A stretch of DNA of 64,000 nucleotides from Mycoplasma sp. Ms02 (lineage in GTDB: Bacteria; Bacillota_I; Bacilli_A; Mycoplasmatales; Metamycoplasmataceae), in the NCBI RefSeq assembly GCF_019720735.1, contig NZ_CP081302.1:860270-924269 (forward strand), in the 5' to 3' direction. A program made the position numbers and the translations under genes. Below, one piece after another: positions 12,201-25,000 of the stretch (positions within the stretch are counted from its first letter, which is position 1; every line of letters begins with the position of its first letter). Under the pieces are notes generated by a model. That model did no database searches. It was not told where the DNA came from and was given only the letters and a program-made list of their open reading frames with translations.

Positions 12201-15200
12201 ACGACTTAACAGGAACAACAGGTATCAGATTCAAGCTAGAATCCACAGATACAAGATTTAATCCAAAACCAAAAAGCAATTTAATTGAAAAAACTGTTTC
12301 TGGTTATAAAACAGAGCAAAAACGCTTAGAAGAGATCTTAACAAGAAAACCAAATGTTTTCAGTTCTTTAGATTTATCTGAAATTAAATCTAAATATCCT
12401 GCTAGTCAAACAGATTCATTTAAATCAACTATCCAAGAGAAACTTAACGAACTCTTAAAAAATGATTCTGCTCAAATTTCTGATCTTGAGTTCACTGAAA
12501 TTGATAACAATCAAGGAAGGTTGACACTAAACTTTAAATTGCAGTCAACGAGATCAAATCTAGAAAACCAAAAAACTTCAAATACAATGCAAATTGTCCA
12601 AGAAGGATTTATAACAACATCTAAAGAACAAAATAGGTTGAATACAATCTTCTTTGCAGGTATTCGTTTTACAGATTCATACAAAAAACAACTACCTTCA
12701 AAATTACAAATTGAAGTTGACGAAATAACAAGTATCTCACTTAAGAAAACAAAATCAGATGCAAATACTTTCTTAGGGGTGCTTGACGACACTAAAACTT
12801 TCTTCAATTTTGAAGCACTAAACGCAAAAGTATTTGTTTCAGATATTACAATCGACACCCCAACATCAGAAAATGATCGTCAAGGTACAGCTACTTTCCA
12901 TATTAAAGTGACATCAAATAATCCTTCAATGTCATCAATCAAATCAGACGATAAAGAAAAACAAGAAGGCTTTTTAACTGAACTGGATCGTTTAAATGCC
13001 TTAGTTGCCACTCAATCACCAAGTATTGATATAGAAAACAAAGATCAATTACTACCAAACCAAATTGAGGAGAGTCAAATCTACAATCTTTTAAATTCAT
13101 ATATTACGTCTCAAAATGAAAACATAACTTTAAATAAAGAAAAATACCAAAATATTGATAATGACACAACTTTTGACAACATTATTCTTGAACCTAAGAA
13201 TAGTGAAGGTAAATTAATAGTTAAATACGCTTTAACATCCACGAGAGAAAATTTAGATGATATAACATCAAACACATTTAATGTATTTGAAATTGTAGGT
13301 TTCAAAACAGCAGACGACGTAATTTCTAAACTAAACGACCTGCTTTCTAATTTAGAAATTAAATATAAGGGTAAAAACTTTATCCCTAATGCTGAATTTG
13401 ATTTAGCTCAAAATCTAACCAATTTAGAACTAAAAATTAACAACGAAGTTGCAGAATATAAAGCTGAAACAAATGAGTTTATTTTCCCAAATAACAAAGC
13501 TAAAATTCTAGCGCAAGATTTATCAATTGAGTCATTTAACGGTATAAACGGTACATATCAATTTAGAGCTAAGAAAATCACAAGCCTTGATGAGCAATTT
13601 AACAGTTCATTAGATCACAAGGACGTCGAAAGCACAGGATTCTTAACAGAAAAACAAAGATTAAATGAAGAAGCGCTAAAAACAGAAAACTTTAATGTTG
13701 TTATAAAAAGCTCTGTAAATAAGGCAAAAAGATTACCTTCAACAATTACTGAGCAAGATTTAGAAATAACAAGTTCTGCATTGAATGCACTAGTTGTGAC
13801 ACCAGTTGAAATTGACAATGATGATGAAACGGGTGAAATATTTGTTAAATTGAAACTTAAAACAACAAAAACAAATCAAGCTCTTATATCGCAAGGAGAT
13901 GCTTCTATACCTTCCATAACATCAGAATCTGAACAAGTTATTAATATAAGTGATTTTAGAACAAACAAAAAAGAGCAAGAAATTAATAATCAAACATCAG
14001 CTGAAGGCGATCTAGTAGTTGTAACATTCCCTAATGCCCAAAATGTCCTCCCTTATGAAGAACAAGCAAAATTAATAGAAAATTACAGTTTTGATTATCA
14101 AAGTCCAAACAGCGAAAATTACACTATTTCTAAACAAAAATTTGAAGGATTTGATGCAATTAGTGGTCAAACATTAGTTTCGTTTGAAATAACTCCTACT
14201 GATTCTAATAGCGAAACGAAACCTGTAATCAAAAAATATGCAATCGTAAAAGGTTTCAAAACTGAACAAGAAGTGTTAGAACAAAAATCTGAGTCCTTAA
14301 AAGAAGCGATTTTATATAGCGATTCAGATGTAAGTTCTAGACCTGCTAACGATTCAAAAACAAAAGTTTCAATTTCTCCCGACTATTCGGACAAAGATGA
14401 TTACTTGTTAGAACTAATTGATTTAAATCCAAAAGTTTCGAATAAAACACTAGAAGTAAATTATAAAGTTACCTCTAAAAAACCTCTTTCTAAATTAATC
14501 AAAAAGTCTGATAATTTACCATCAGAAGTTGCTTTTGGTCAACCTAAAGATTTATCACCAATACAAAAAACAAAAACATTTATCAACTTTGCTGCTTCTG
14601 ATCTAGTCGCACAAAATGAACTAAACAACTATGAAGCAGCAATTAATGAAAAAGACTTTTTAAGTCCATCTGAAAAAGAATACCTAATAAATCAGGCTAA
14701 TAAAATTAAGGAAAAAGCTGAAAATGGTGATTTATGATTTGATGAAGCTAAAACAAAGATTACAGAAATCATAAACCAAGCCCAAAATGAAAACGAAATT
14801 AAAAAAGCTGCTTTTGAAGAAGCGAAAGCTCTTCCTAACATAAATGACAAAATCGCTAGCAAGCTAAAACCATTATTTGTAGATTCAAAACATATCCTAG
14901 ACGACTCTGTTCAAGGTAAATCACTGCAAGAAATAAAACAAGTCGCCTCTGATTATAATGACTTAATGGATAAACTTAAAAAAGCCGTTGATAAAGCGAG
15001 TCAAAGAATTAGCCAAGACCCTTACGCTAAAGTTTTAAATGCAAATAACAACTTAAAAAACAATTTAACTCAACTTGTAAATGATGTCAGTGATTTATCA
15101 ACAGGCGAAAATTTATCTAAAACTATTAAAGACTTGTGAAACGAAAATGAAAATCCACAAGTCCAAAAACCAGCAAATGACTCCGACTTATTACAAAGCC

Positions 15201-18200
15201 CACATATTGACAAGGTAATAGCAATTTTAGAAAATGAATTTTGAAAAATTGCAAAAATTAAGGAAAAACAAGATGAATTAGTTTCTTTAGTAAACTCAGA
15301 TTCTATCGAAGATCAAAAGCTTAACAATTTATCTCCTAATGAAAAGGTAAAAGCAATTGAAAAAATTATCCAAAAAACAAACTTGGAAGATTTAGATAAC
15401 TACAAACAAGCGATTTTAGATACGAATGACGAAAAACAAAAACTAATTGACACTTTAGATCAAACATATCCAAACCTTAACCAAGATCAAAAAAACTATG
15501 TCATATCTGAACTCAAAAATACTGATTTAGTATCAAATCTGTTAGCAATTTTAATAGATGATACAAAAGATACCAAAAAATTGCAAGATAAAGCTTCTGA
15601 TCTTGACCAAAGTATGCTTGAACTAAAAAGAAATGTTGAAAATAGTGATCAATCTTTCTTAAATCCTTCACCAGAAGCTCAGAAAAAATATAAAAATGCA
15701 ACAGCTGAGCAAAAAGTTAAATACCAAAAACTAATAGAAGCGGCTAAAGATTTAGTGCAAAACAGCAGTTCTATTAATTCAATTGTAGATTTATGATCTG
15801 AAGATATACCAAAACCTAAAGATAAAACAGATCAAACTACAAATCAAGCTAATTGAACAAAAGAACAAGTAGATTATTTAAATAGCTTAATTAACGATCT
15901 TGAAAATGAAATGTCTTCTATTGAAGAAAAAATTGATTCAACAATCGCTGAGATTGACAAACTGGAGCACTTAAATAACAAAGAAAAAGAACACTTCAAA
16001 AATCAAGTAAAACAAAAAGACAACGCCAAAGATATCGATACAGTTCTAGCAAGCGCAAAATCTCATGACAAAGCTAAAAAAGATTTAATCGACAAACTTA
16101 ACGGTCCTGGCCTAGATAATCTAAATAAGGATCAAAAAGATTTCTTCAAGGATTCAATTAAGAAAAATACTTTAGCAACACCTGATGTACCAATCGATGA
16201 TGAAAATGCCAAAACGGCTCAAGAAACATCAAAAGATCTTGAAGACTTAAATCATGACATGTCCGAACTTGCTAAAAAAATTGCTAGACTCCAAGATTTA
16301 CTTCCTAGTCTTGACAATGATCAAGATCTTCAAAGCATTAAAGAAATTGCAAGCAATATCTTAAACAACAAATTAAGAGATCAAGATAAAGAAAAGCTAC
16401 CATCAGATTTATTAAGAACAGACTTAAATGATTCAAATCTAAATAAAGCTGAAGTTGCTAAATTATTAGATTACATTTCAACCAAAGAAAAAGACAAAAC
16501 TAATGAAAAAGTAAAAGTTCTTGCAAACATTTCAGAAAATGATAAAAATGCAATCAAGAACCATGTAAATTCTCTCTTAAACGATGAAATGCTTGAACAA
16601 AAACTAAAAGATACAATAAACACAATTCAATTAGACAATCAAACTAAAAAACAAGCAAAAGACATAATTGATTCTATTGACAGTCTTGAAGCACAAGAAA
16701 AAGATCAATTCAAAGAGCTAATTCAAAACTTAGATCTTTGAAACAAAGATAATGACCATAAAAATAAAGACATAGATCAAATCGTTCAAAGTGCCAAAGA
16801 TAAAGACTTGGATAACAAGATTGCTAAATTCTTAAAAGAAAATAAAAATAATCTTAACGATGCTACTCCTATTGATAAACAAATGTTAAATTCAATTTTA
16901 GAGATAGCTAAAGAAAGTGATTCTAAATCTCCAGATTCACCAAACTTAAGATTACCAAAAGTCGATCTAATTAATGCTATAGATGACTTGAATAAAGCCT
17001 TAAACGCATTTTTATCTTCAAGTGTTAATGATGATTCTTATATGGACACAAAAAATAAATTAGAAAAAGCAATAGTCAAAGTTCAATCAATGCAAAACCC
17101 TGAATCGCAAGACCTTATTTTAGTAGAATTGAACAAAATTGCACAGAATGCTACCGACAAGGCACAAAAATACATTGATATAGCAAAAGATTTAATTGAA
17201 TTACCAAGTCAAAACAATAAAAAAGATTTTGTAAATAAAGCTCAAACGACTAAAAAAGCAATTATTTCTCCTAAATTTCATGAGTTTATTGACACCTTAA
17301 TTTCTGATGACTTTAAGTACGCAAAATTGCTTGAAGCTAAAACAATGAATGAATCTGATTCAGAGTTTTTAGATTCAATCTACAAAATCAAAAAAGAACC
17401 TCTTTTTGACTCAATCTTGCAAAGCCAAAGACCAAAAGTAGCAATAATACTTGATTCCGAAAAAACGAGAGTTAAAGATACCATTGATCAAAAAGAATGA
17501 TTAACTCCAGCAGAAAAAGAATACTTTAAAAAACAAGTAGAGTTAGCTCAAAGTGCTGACGAAATGTATCAAAACCAAAAAGATGCATTCGATGTAAATG
17601 ACCAAAGAAAATCAGTTTATGATCAAATTCTTGACTTAGAACACTTAAACCAAGAACAAAAACATGCTTTCAAAAATGAATTGCTTTCAAATAACTTTAA
17701 ACAGCTTAATGGTGAAAACAACAAAAACATGAACGATACGTTAGCTGATGCTAAAAACTTAGATAAACAAATGTTAAATCTCGAAAATATTAAAACTAAA
17801 GCTAAAAATCACAAAAACGCAATCAGTGAACTCGTTTCACCAGAGGTTGACAATACAGAATTATTAAAATTGATAAATGACATTGAAAAAGTTCAAAACA
17901 ACGAAACTATCACCCCTTTTGAAAAAGCTGACTTAAATATTGAAGAGATCAATACATTAATCAATAACACAGATCAATCTATTTTGGACATTGTAAATAG
18001 AGCCTTAAAAACAATTGAACACAGAAGCGATCTTGAAAAAACTCAAGCTCAAAATAATCTTATGTCAAAAACGGATCGCTCCGATATTGATTCAATTTGA
18101 AATCAATTGCTTCAAAAAGTAATCGATCCAGAATCTGAAGTTCCAAGTGATCAACCAGTCGTAAAACCAGATTTAACAAATGTTTACAAAAGCAAGTTGC

Positions 18201-18703
18201 AAGAAGCTTTTGAAGCCTTCTTGAAGTCTGACACAGGTAATTCAACTTACAAAGAAAGTTCAGATAACTTAGAAAAAGCAATCAAAGAAGCTTCTGAGTA
18301 TATTGATACTCTTGATCAAGATTCAGAACAAAAACAAGATTTACAAGATCTTATTCATAAAGCAAATAAAACAAAAATCTCAATCAAAGTAATTTTTGAT
18401 GGATTCAATCCAAAAATAATGTACGTTGATAATATCGTTGCTCAATCTCTTGGAATTGATAACGCCGAACACCGTGAGATCGCAAAAGCAAGAGAAAATG
18501 ATGCACACGCAAAAGCAGAAGTTACAAAACTTTTAGCAAAAACAGAAGTGGCAAATATTGTTAAATCAATAATTAGACAAATTCAAGAGAAAGGAATTGA
18601 AGAAAATATTAGTATTTGATGATTTATCACTACAGGCTTAGCAACACTTTGTGCTTCAATTTTTGCTTGACTAGTTGCTAGAAACGCAAAAAAAGATAAA
18701 TAA
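3287..18703 (+). CDS. Giant surface protein 1 (5138 aa): modular repeat stalk, GA modules, C-terminal membrane anchor
   Basis: One uninterrupted frame when TGA is read as Trp. ATG 3287 is preceded by AGGAGA six bases upstream. Order of parts: signal peptide (residues 1-25, no lipobox Cys); an N-terminal region of about 1050 residues with no recognised domain; about 24 modules at residues 1040-3670, each ending in a motif like GFKTExxRLN, spaced alternately about 101 and 118 residues; a helical region; GA-type three-helix modules at about residues 4050-4830; a C-terminal transmembrane helix and a short Lys-rich tail. It is therefore exported and anchored by its C terminus. The function is unknown. 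The module length and the huge size recall the repeat-built leg protein Gli349 of gliding M. mobile, and GA modules are known from staphylococcal Ebh-type adhesins. Both are comparisons of architecture only. Confidence 0.9.
7100..12480 (+). repeat. Four-module super-repeat inside giant 1, period about 1308 bp
   Basis: Four distinct modules (call them D, A, B, C) recur in the same order. The landmark L(D/N)(L/I) of module D falls at 7112, 8450, 9758, 11066 and 12368. The conserved Tyr of module A falls at 7442, 8750, 10061 and 11369. Most spacings are 1302-1311 bp (436 residues). A and C resemble each other (QND/DDxxG loop, then STD/STN); B and D resemble each other (short helix pair, then STR). 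The array is thus a two-module unit that was duplicated to four and then amplified. The DNA copies have diverged, so the repeat shows best at protein level. Confidence 0.85.
15437..18020 (+). repeat. GA-type (albumin-binding-fold) module region of giant 1
   Basis: Several copies of a three-helix pattern of the form LEHLNxEQKHAFKNE... followed by ADAKNLDKQM. Clear copies are encoded near 15930 (LEHLNNKEKEHFKNQV), 16100 (LDNLNKDQKDFFKDSI) and 17630 (LEHLNQEQKHAFKNEL). This matches the GA/FIVAR-type pattern known from streptococcal and staphylococcal surface proteins. Ligand binding cannot be inferred, since most such modules in giant proteins act as spacers. Confidence 0.6.
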
Positions 18704-18745
18704 ACCTTAAAAAACACAAAAAAATAACAGCTTTTACACGCCTTT

Positions 18746-18782
18746 AAAACGGGTTTTGAAAGCCGTTTTTTTTTTTTTTTTT
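18746..18782 (+). terminator. Terminator after giant gene 1 with 17-T tail
   Basis: Stem AAAACGG/CCGTTTT with a 10-base loop, running into 17 consecutive T. It starts 42 bases after the stop codon. Confidence 0.8.
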
Positions 18783-18861
18783 GCTGAATTAGTTTTGAAT
18801 ACAGCAAAAAATTTTAACAACTTAATAAAAAGTAATATTGGTTAAAACGGTGGATAACTAA

Positions 18862-18884
18862 GTGAATAAAATGTATTTATTCAC
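18862..18884. repeat. Perfect inverted repeat upstream of giant gene 2
   Basis: GTGAATAAA and its exact reverse complement separated by ATGTA. It lies about 110 bases before the presumed -10 box. It has no T tract and so is not an obvious terminator. It could be a protein-binding site. Confidence 0.5.
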
Positions 18885-18993
18885 CTTAAAATAGACTTAA
18901 AAACAAAAACAGTATTTTTTCATTTAATCGTTTTTTACACAATTTTATGGTTATTTTTTCATGTTTTTAAACTCTTCGAATTTTTAGCCTTTT

Positions 18994-19002
18994 TGGTAAA
19001 AT
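18994..19002 (+). promoter_or_regulatory. Probable extended -10 promoter of giant gene 2
   Basis: TGG followed by TAAAAT (18997-19002) within CTTTTTGGTAAAATTTAT. A closely similar string occurs at 49938-49950 before the phospholipase gene, at a similar distance (about 95-110 bases) from its start codon. No -35 consensus is seen. Confidence 0.45.
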
Positions 19003-19095
19003 TTATGAAACATTTTAAAGATGGTTATTTATTCTTTATTTTGTTTTTAATCTCCCTCGCTAAAGGGATCACGCAAATTTTAAAAAAGGAAATTT

Positions 19096-22000
19096 ATGAG
19101 TAATAAAAATAAAACCCTTAAGATTGCCCTAGGAACAGCAGCAACGCTAGCAGCAGCTGCTGGTCTTTCGACAACAGCAATCCTTTTTTCGCTAACAAGT
19201 AATTACAAAGATAAAGCGATTAATGATTACAAATTTAACGAACTTGAAGAAGCTAAAAATCTTCTTCAAACTTTCGCAAATTCAGACGAATTTAATGCCT
19301 TATCAGATGAAGATAAAAAAGAAGTCTTAGATGAAATTAAACACTCTAACCAACTTTTAGAAAACAAAGACTCGTCAATTCTTTCGATGCTAAAGAAGAG
19401 AAATCAAATTCGTGTCTTAAGAGCTAAATTAGGAGTTAAAGTTGCAAAAAATGATCAACAATTAGAAAAAGCTTTAGAAGACTACGCTTCTTTAGTCAAG
19501 GATTCAGACTTACTTTCAAACACAAATCAACTTTTAGCAGATACTAAATCAGCTCTTAGAGAAGCTTCAGAAAACACTAAAGAAGCGATTTTAAACAACT
19601 TCTTTAAAGCTCAAGATGCAATTATCGAAAAACAAGACGAAATGCAACTAAAACTTGAAGAAAAAGTGTGAGAAATTCACGAAAACATAGCCAAAGGATC
19701 ACAAGTATTCCAAAACGCTTCTGAAAAAGCCTTAATTAACAACGCAATTGCGCAAGTTTTAGATTTATTTAAACAGCCAAGATATACAAGAGATAACGTT
19801 GAAGAATACAACGACTTTTTCAACCAAATCTACGAACAAACAAGTAAAGAGTCAATAAAATCAACTCAAGAAACTGCTAACTTCAAAAAAGTGCTAGAAA
19901 AAGTAAGAAGCGAGGTTGAATCAGCTTCTATTCCATCTGAACAAAAAGCACAAATCAATCAACGTTTAAACGAATACGAAAAGTATGCAAACAACTCATA
20001 TCCAACTCTTGCTACTTCTAAAAAAGACGAAATAAACTTGCTAGAAGATCTTGTTAATTCAGAGCTGCAAAATCTTGCAAACGCGCAAAAATCCCCTGAA
20101 GAACTAAGACAAGAAATCAATCAATTAGCACAATCTATCTCTAATTCTCAACACCAAGAAAAAGTTCAAAAATTAATTGACAATAAAGTGGAACAGTTAA
20201 TTCAAAATCTTGACAAAAAAGATGCAGATCAACTTTATGAAATCGAAAGAGAACTTTTAAACTTACAACTAGTAACCAGAAACCTTGACAAACTCGAAAG
20301 TAAAATCAAAGAAAATCTTGAAAGCTACGCAAACGACATGGCGATTTCGCAAGACTTTAGAACTTCTGCTTTTGATGAACTTAACTCAATTTTTGAAAAC
20401 GCTGAAAGTGCAAACTTAAATGACTTATCGAAAAAACTAAGCGATTTATCAAACAAAGTGGATGACGCTGCCGTAATTAACTTAAGCCTAAAAAATGCTT
20501 TATCAGAACTTCAAAGACAAGTAAACGTTTCAATTGAAGATCGTTTTGCTACTACAAATGAAGCGCAAACAAGACTAAATGAAATGAATCAAGAACTTTC
20601 AGATTTGATTGCAAACCCTCAAGATACACAAAAATTGAACAACAAATTACGTGAGCTATCAAATGAACTTAGAGATTTCAACAAAGAAGAATTAAAAAAT
20701 CTATTAAACTCTGCTAAAAGAACGCTTTCTTCAGATTTACCTTTAAGCGACAGAACAAGATCAAACCTTGAATCGCTAAACTCTCAAGCAGAACTTTTAG
20801 TTAAAGAAGATTCAACGGCCACAAGATTACAATTACAAGACTTAATTGCAAGATACAAAGTTGCTCTAAAAGAAGCTAAAGTTGATACAGACCTTGAAGA
20901 AATCAGAGCTATCGCTGATCAACAAAAAGCAATCGTTGAAAGTATTTTTGGTGATACTTCAAAATTTGGAGACAAATTTCAAGAAGATATTAACGGATTA
21001 ACAAAACAAGCTGAACTTTTAGCGCTTGATTCATCGCTTTCTCAAGAAGCTAAAAAAGCCAAAATGGATGAATTAGCACAAAAAATGCGTGATATTGCTA
21101 ATGCATCAGAAAAAGGTAAAAAACTTGAAGATGCTTTAAATGAAGCTGAAAAAGCTCTTGCTGAAACTACAAACCCAGCTGAAGCTTCAATCTTAAAACA
21201 ACAAATTAACCAAATTAAAGACTTGATCAATAAAGGTGAAACTTACCCAACATCACCTGATTTCGATTCAGACCAATTAGCAGAAGACTTACTTGACGCC
21301 GTTGCTCAGTTCAGAGAAGATCAAGCTAACTATCAAGGTGAAGAAGCAGGACGTAAAGCAATCGACGCAATTAACAAAGCTTTTGCAGGTACTGAAAAAG
21401 ACGGTCAAAAAACACCTCTACACCAACAAACATTAGATAAAGCAAACGAACTGATTGCTAAAATTAAAGACCAATCGCTTCCAGCTTCAATCCGTGAACA
21501 AGCAAAAGCAGATCTTGAAAAGTTAGCAAATGATGCTGCGATCGCTCGTGAGGCTGAAGAAGAAGCTAGAAGACTCGAAGCTTTAATCAACAGAGCTAAA
21601 GAAACTGATTTTGGTGGTCATTTAGACGACGCAGATGTCCAAGCAGCTCAAGTAAAACTTGACCAAATTAGAGCAGCTTTAAATTCAGCTAACACTTCTG
21701 ATATTACATCTCCTGAGGCTTTCCAAGATTTAATTGACCAATCAAAAGCAGCTCAAGCAGATTTAAACGACAAAATGAACCGTGCAAATCTTGAAAAAGC
21801 AGCTGCTGCTCTTGATTTACTAAAATACACAGGTCCAAACACAGACAAATCTCCTTATCAAGAAGCTAATGCCTCGATTCAAGCTTTATTGGATGCAAAA
21901 GACACTCTATTAGCCAAAGATCCAAAAGCCACTGAAGAAGAACTTTTAGACCTTCAAAAAAGATTAACTGAAGCCCAAGCGCTTGCTCGTAAATTAAAAG

Positions 22001-25000
22001 ACGCAAATGAATTGCTTGACACGATTGATCCCGAAAGTGCAAAAGATGCCTACGAAAACCTAAAACAAACAATTTTAGACAATGTTGCAGCTTTAGAAGA
22101 TGACAAGAGTGCAGATGCTCAAAAGATTAAAAACCTTAATACAGAGATGAGAAAAACGCCTCTCAGAACTGAATTAGCTAAAAAAATTGAAGCTCTAAAA
22201 TCACTATACACAGAAGAAGATCGTAAAAAAGCGATACATGCTGACGATATTGCAGCTTTAGACGAATTAATCGCTAAATATGAACAAGAACTTGCAAATC
22301 CGAACACAACTTCTTCAAGACTTTCAATCCTAATTAACGAAGCGACAAATAAGTCAAGAACACAAGAAGACCAAAAACAAGCTCGTGAAAAGGAATATAG
22401 TGATGCTGTGGCAAATATGGAAGCTCTTAAAGATCAATATGCAGATCTAGCTCAAAGAGCAGGTCTTACATCGTCAGATGAAGTTCAAGCTATTTTTGCT
22501 GAATTTGACAGAATTAAAGACCTAACAGAAGCAGACGGCAAAAAACCAACAACTCCACAAGACATCAAAGCTCTAAAAGATAAACTTGAACTAGCTTTCC
22601 AAAAAGACTTATTTAAAAAGAAATACGACGATATACAAGCTCAAATTGATGCTTTACCAGCATATTCTGATACAGAAAATGGTCAAGACAGAAATGTAAC
22701 GGAACAGGCTAAAGAAAAATTAAAAGCTGCAGCAGATTTACTAAAAGAACAAGTTGATTCACTAAACACTCCTTCTGATTTAGCTAAAGTTAAGGAAGAT
22801 ATTAACAAACTTAATGCTTTAAGTTCATTGACTGAAAAGCAAAACTCAGTACTTACCTACTTAGCAAACAACACAGATTCAACAACTTCAGTTCAACAAA
22901 GAAATAATATTGCTGATTCGATTTTAGAAGAAATTCCACAAGGTAATACAGCAAATGATATTACCACTTCAGGGATCAGAAAGAACATTGAAGATTTAAC
23001 ACAATCATTCATTGACAATTCAACTCTTGAAGAAGCTAAAAAGTTTGAAGATGGTGAATTGGATAAATTCAAAACCCAATTTGACCAAGAACTAGCAGCA
23101 ACTCTTCCAAATTCACAAGATCCACAGTTCGATCCAAAACTACAAGAACAATTTGATGCTAAAATCGCTCAATTAAAAGAACAGTTATCAAACGTTGATC
23201 AAAAATCACAAATCTTACCTATTGATAGTGAATTACAAAAAATTGTTGCTAAAAAAGATGCTCTTAAAGAAATCGCTGAAACAGTTCAAAAAGCCCAAAA
23301 TGTAGCTCAAGCAGAAAGAGCTAAACCTGAAACAGCTCAAGATGCAAGTAAAGTAGCCATTCTTGACGAAATTGATGCACTTACAAAATCAGTTCAGGAT
23401 GATTACTTATCACTCACTGATGAAGAAATTGCACAGAAAAAAGAACAAATCACAAAACTATTAGAAAACCTTGAATCAACATCAGAAATCAAGCAAGAGT
23501 TTTCAGAACTACTTCTAAAACTTGACACAATTCAGTATCCAAATGACCAAGTTGCTCAATTTAACGATCAAGACGAAATCACAAACGTTAACGAAGATGC
23601 AAGAAATTTATTTAAAGATTACATTAAAGATTTAATGAGACAAGTAGATGAAAAAGCTACTGAAGCAGACTTCCTTGAAGATATTAGATCAAGAATCCCA
23701 ACTCTTGAAAGAGTAATGGATTCACACATCGAAAAAATTAATCTATATAAAGGAATGGCAAAAGATGCTGATTATAGAGATGTGGTTTGAAATGACGCAA
23801 ATTCAGAAGACAAACATACTTATGGATTTGAAAATGACTATCAAAAATTAGCTCTTAATATCACAAAATCAGTTCCAAACAAAGACACAATGACTTTCAA
23901 CCAAATTGAAAAAGAGTTGTTACAAGTTTTAGCTGACGACGTGGAATCAACGCAAAAAATATATAAATCAAGAAAATCGTTCTTAGATACAGTAATTGGA
24001 AATCGTCAACAAGATGATGCAGAAATTAAAGGCTTCAAAACAGTTGAAAAAGAAAAACTACTAGAAAATCAAACCTCAATGCCTGAAATGTATGCAAAAC
24101 TTTGAACTCGTGCACAAATTTATCACGATGAAGTAGCTACAAAAATTAAGGAAGCATCAACTGAAGCACAATTCCAAGATCAAGCATTCTCGGCTGAATT
24201 ATTCCATGGTGTATTTGATCAATACATGTCTCTAGCACAAAAGATACAGTTAGCTAAAGATGCAATAGCAGAAGTTAGAACTAAAGATCAAGATATTCAA
24301 TCTAACCAATACCTAGCAGCTACAATCACAAGACTTGAACAAATGATGAATACTGTTGAAGGTTCACAAGAAAATCCTTACAATGGATGATACTTTAAAA
24401 ACAGAAATGTGTTTGAACTTGAAAACCAAGCCAAAAACATTACAACTTTCACAGCTCGTCTAAAACTTGGTCTAGCCGTAGCAGAAGCCACAAAAGAATT
24501 AAACGCCTTTCCTGAAGCCAAAAACGGATCAGATGACTACTTAACAGCAGAAGATAAGGCACCACTTCTTGCAATTATCAACAAACCATTCACCGACCTT
24601 GAAAACGGAACAGTCGCCGAAGAAGAAGAAACATACAACAACTTAAGGGCAACATATATCGAAGGTTCAACAAACCAATCAGTTAAAATTGCTCAACAAA
24701 ACTCAATCAACTTAAGAAAAGCAATCGATGAAGCCCAACAATACTGAGATAAATATAGCTCAGAAAAAGCTTCTTCAGCTACGACACCTTATGAAACAGA
24801 AAGAATGATTGAGCACTACGAACAAGGTGATGATTCATTACAATCAATTCTTGCAAGAGCAAAAACAGCAATTGCAGCTATCCCTCACCAAGAATCAATT
24901 AAAGAAGAGCTTGACAAACAAATTACAAGTCCAACGACAGGTATAATTTCAAAACTGAAAAAACAAAAAGCACAAGACGTTAGAGATCAACTCAGAAAAG

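Larger units (their letters stand above)
18783..19095. other. Spacer before giant gene 2
   Basis: Very AT-rich and without a gene. It holds a perfect hairpin at 18862-18884 (9-bp stem GTGAATAAA, 5-base loop) and an extended -10 motif near 18994-19002. A small hairpin-prone GC-richer patch, CCCTCGCTAAAGGG, lies in the leader 20-40 bases before the ribosome binding site. Confidence 0.6.

Noticed and set aside
7100..12480. Super-repeat as a CRISPR-like or DNA-level satellite array
   Set aside because: The periodicity is 1.3 kb, lies in coding sequence and is conserved at protein rather than DNA level.
3287..18703. Apparent chain of many separate short genes in the giant regions
   Set aside because: All breaks are TGA codons in one constant frame, with no TAA or TAG, no start signals at the pieces and continuous repeat structure; with TGA as Trp each region is a single gene.
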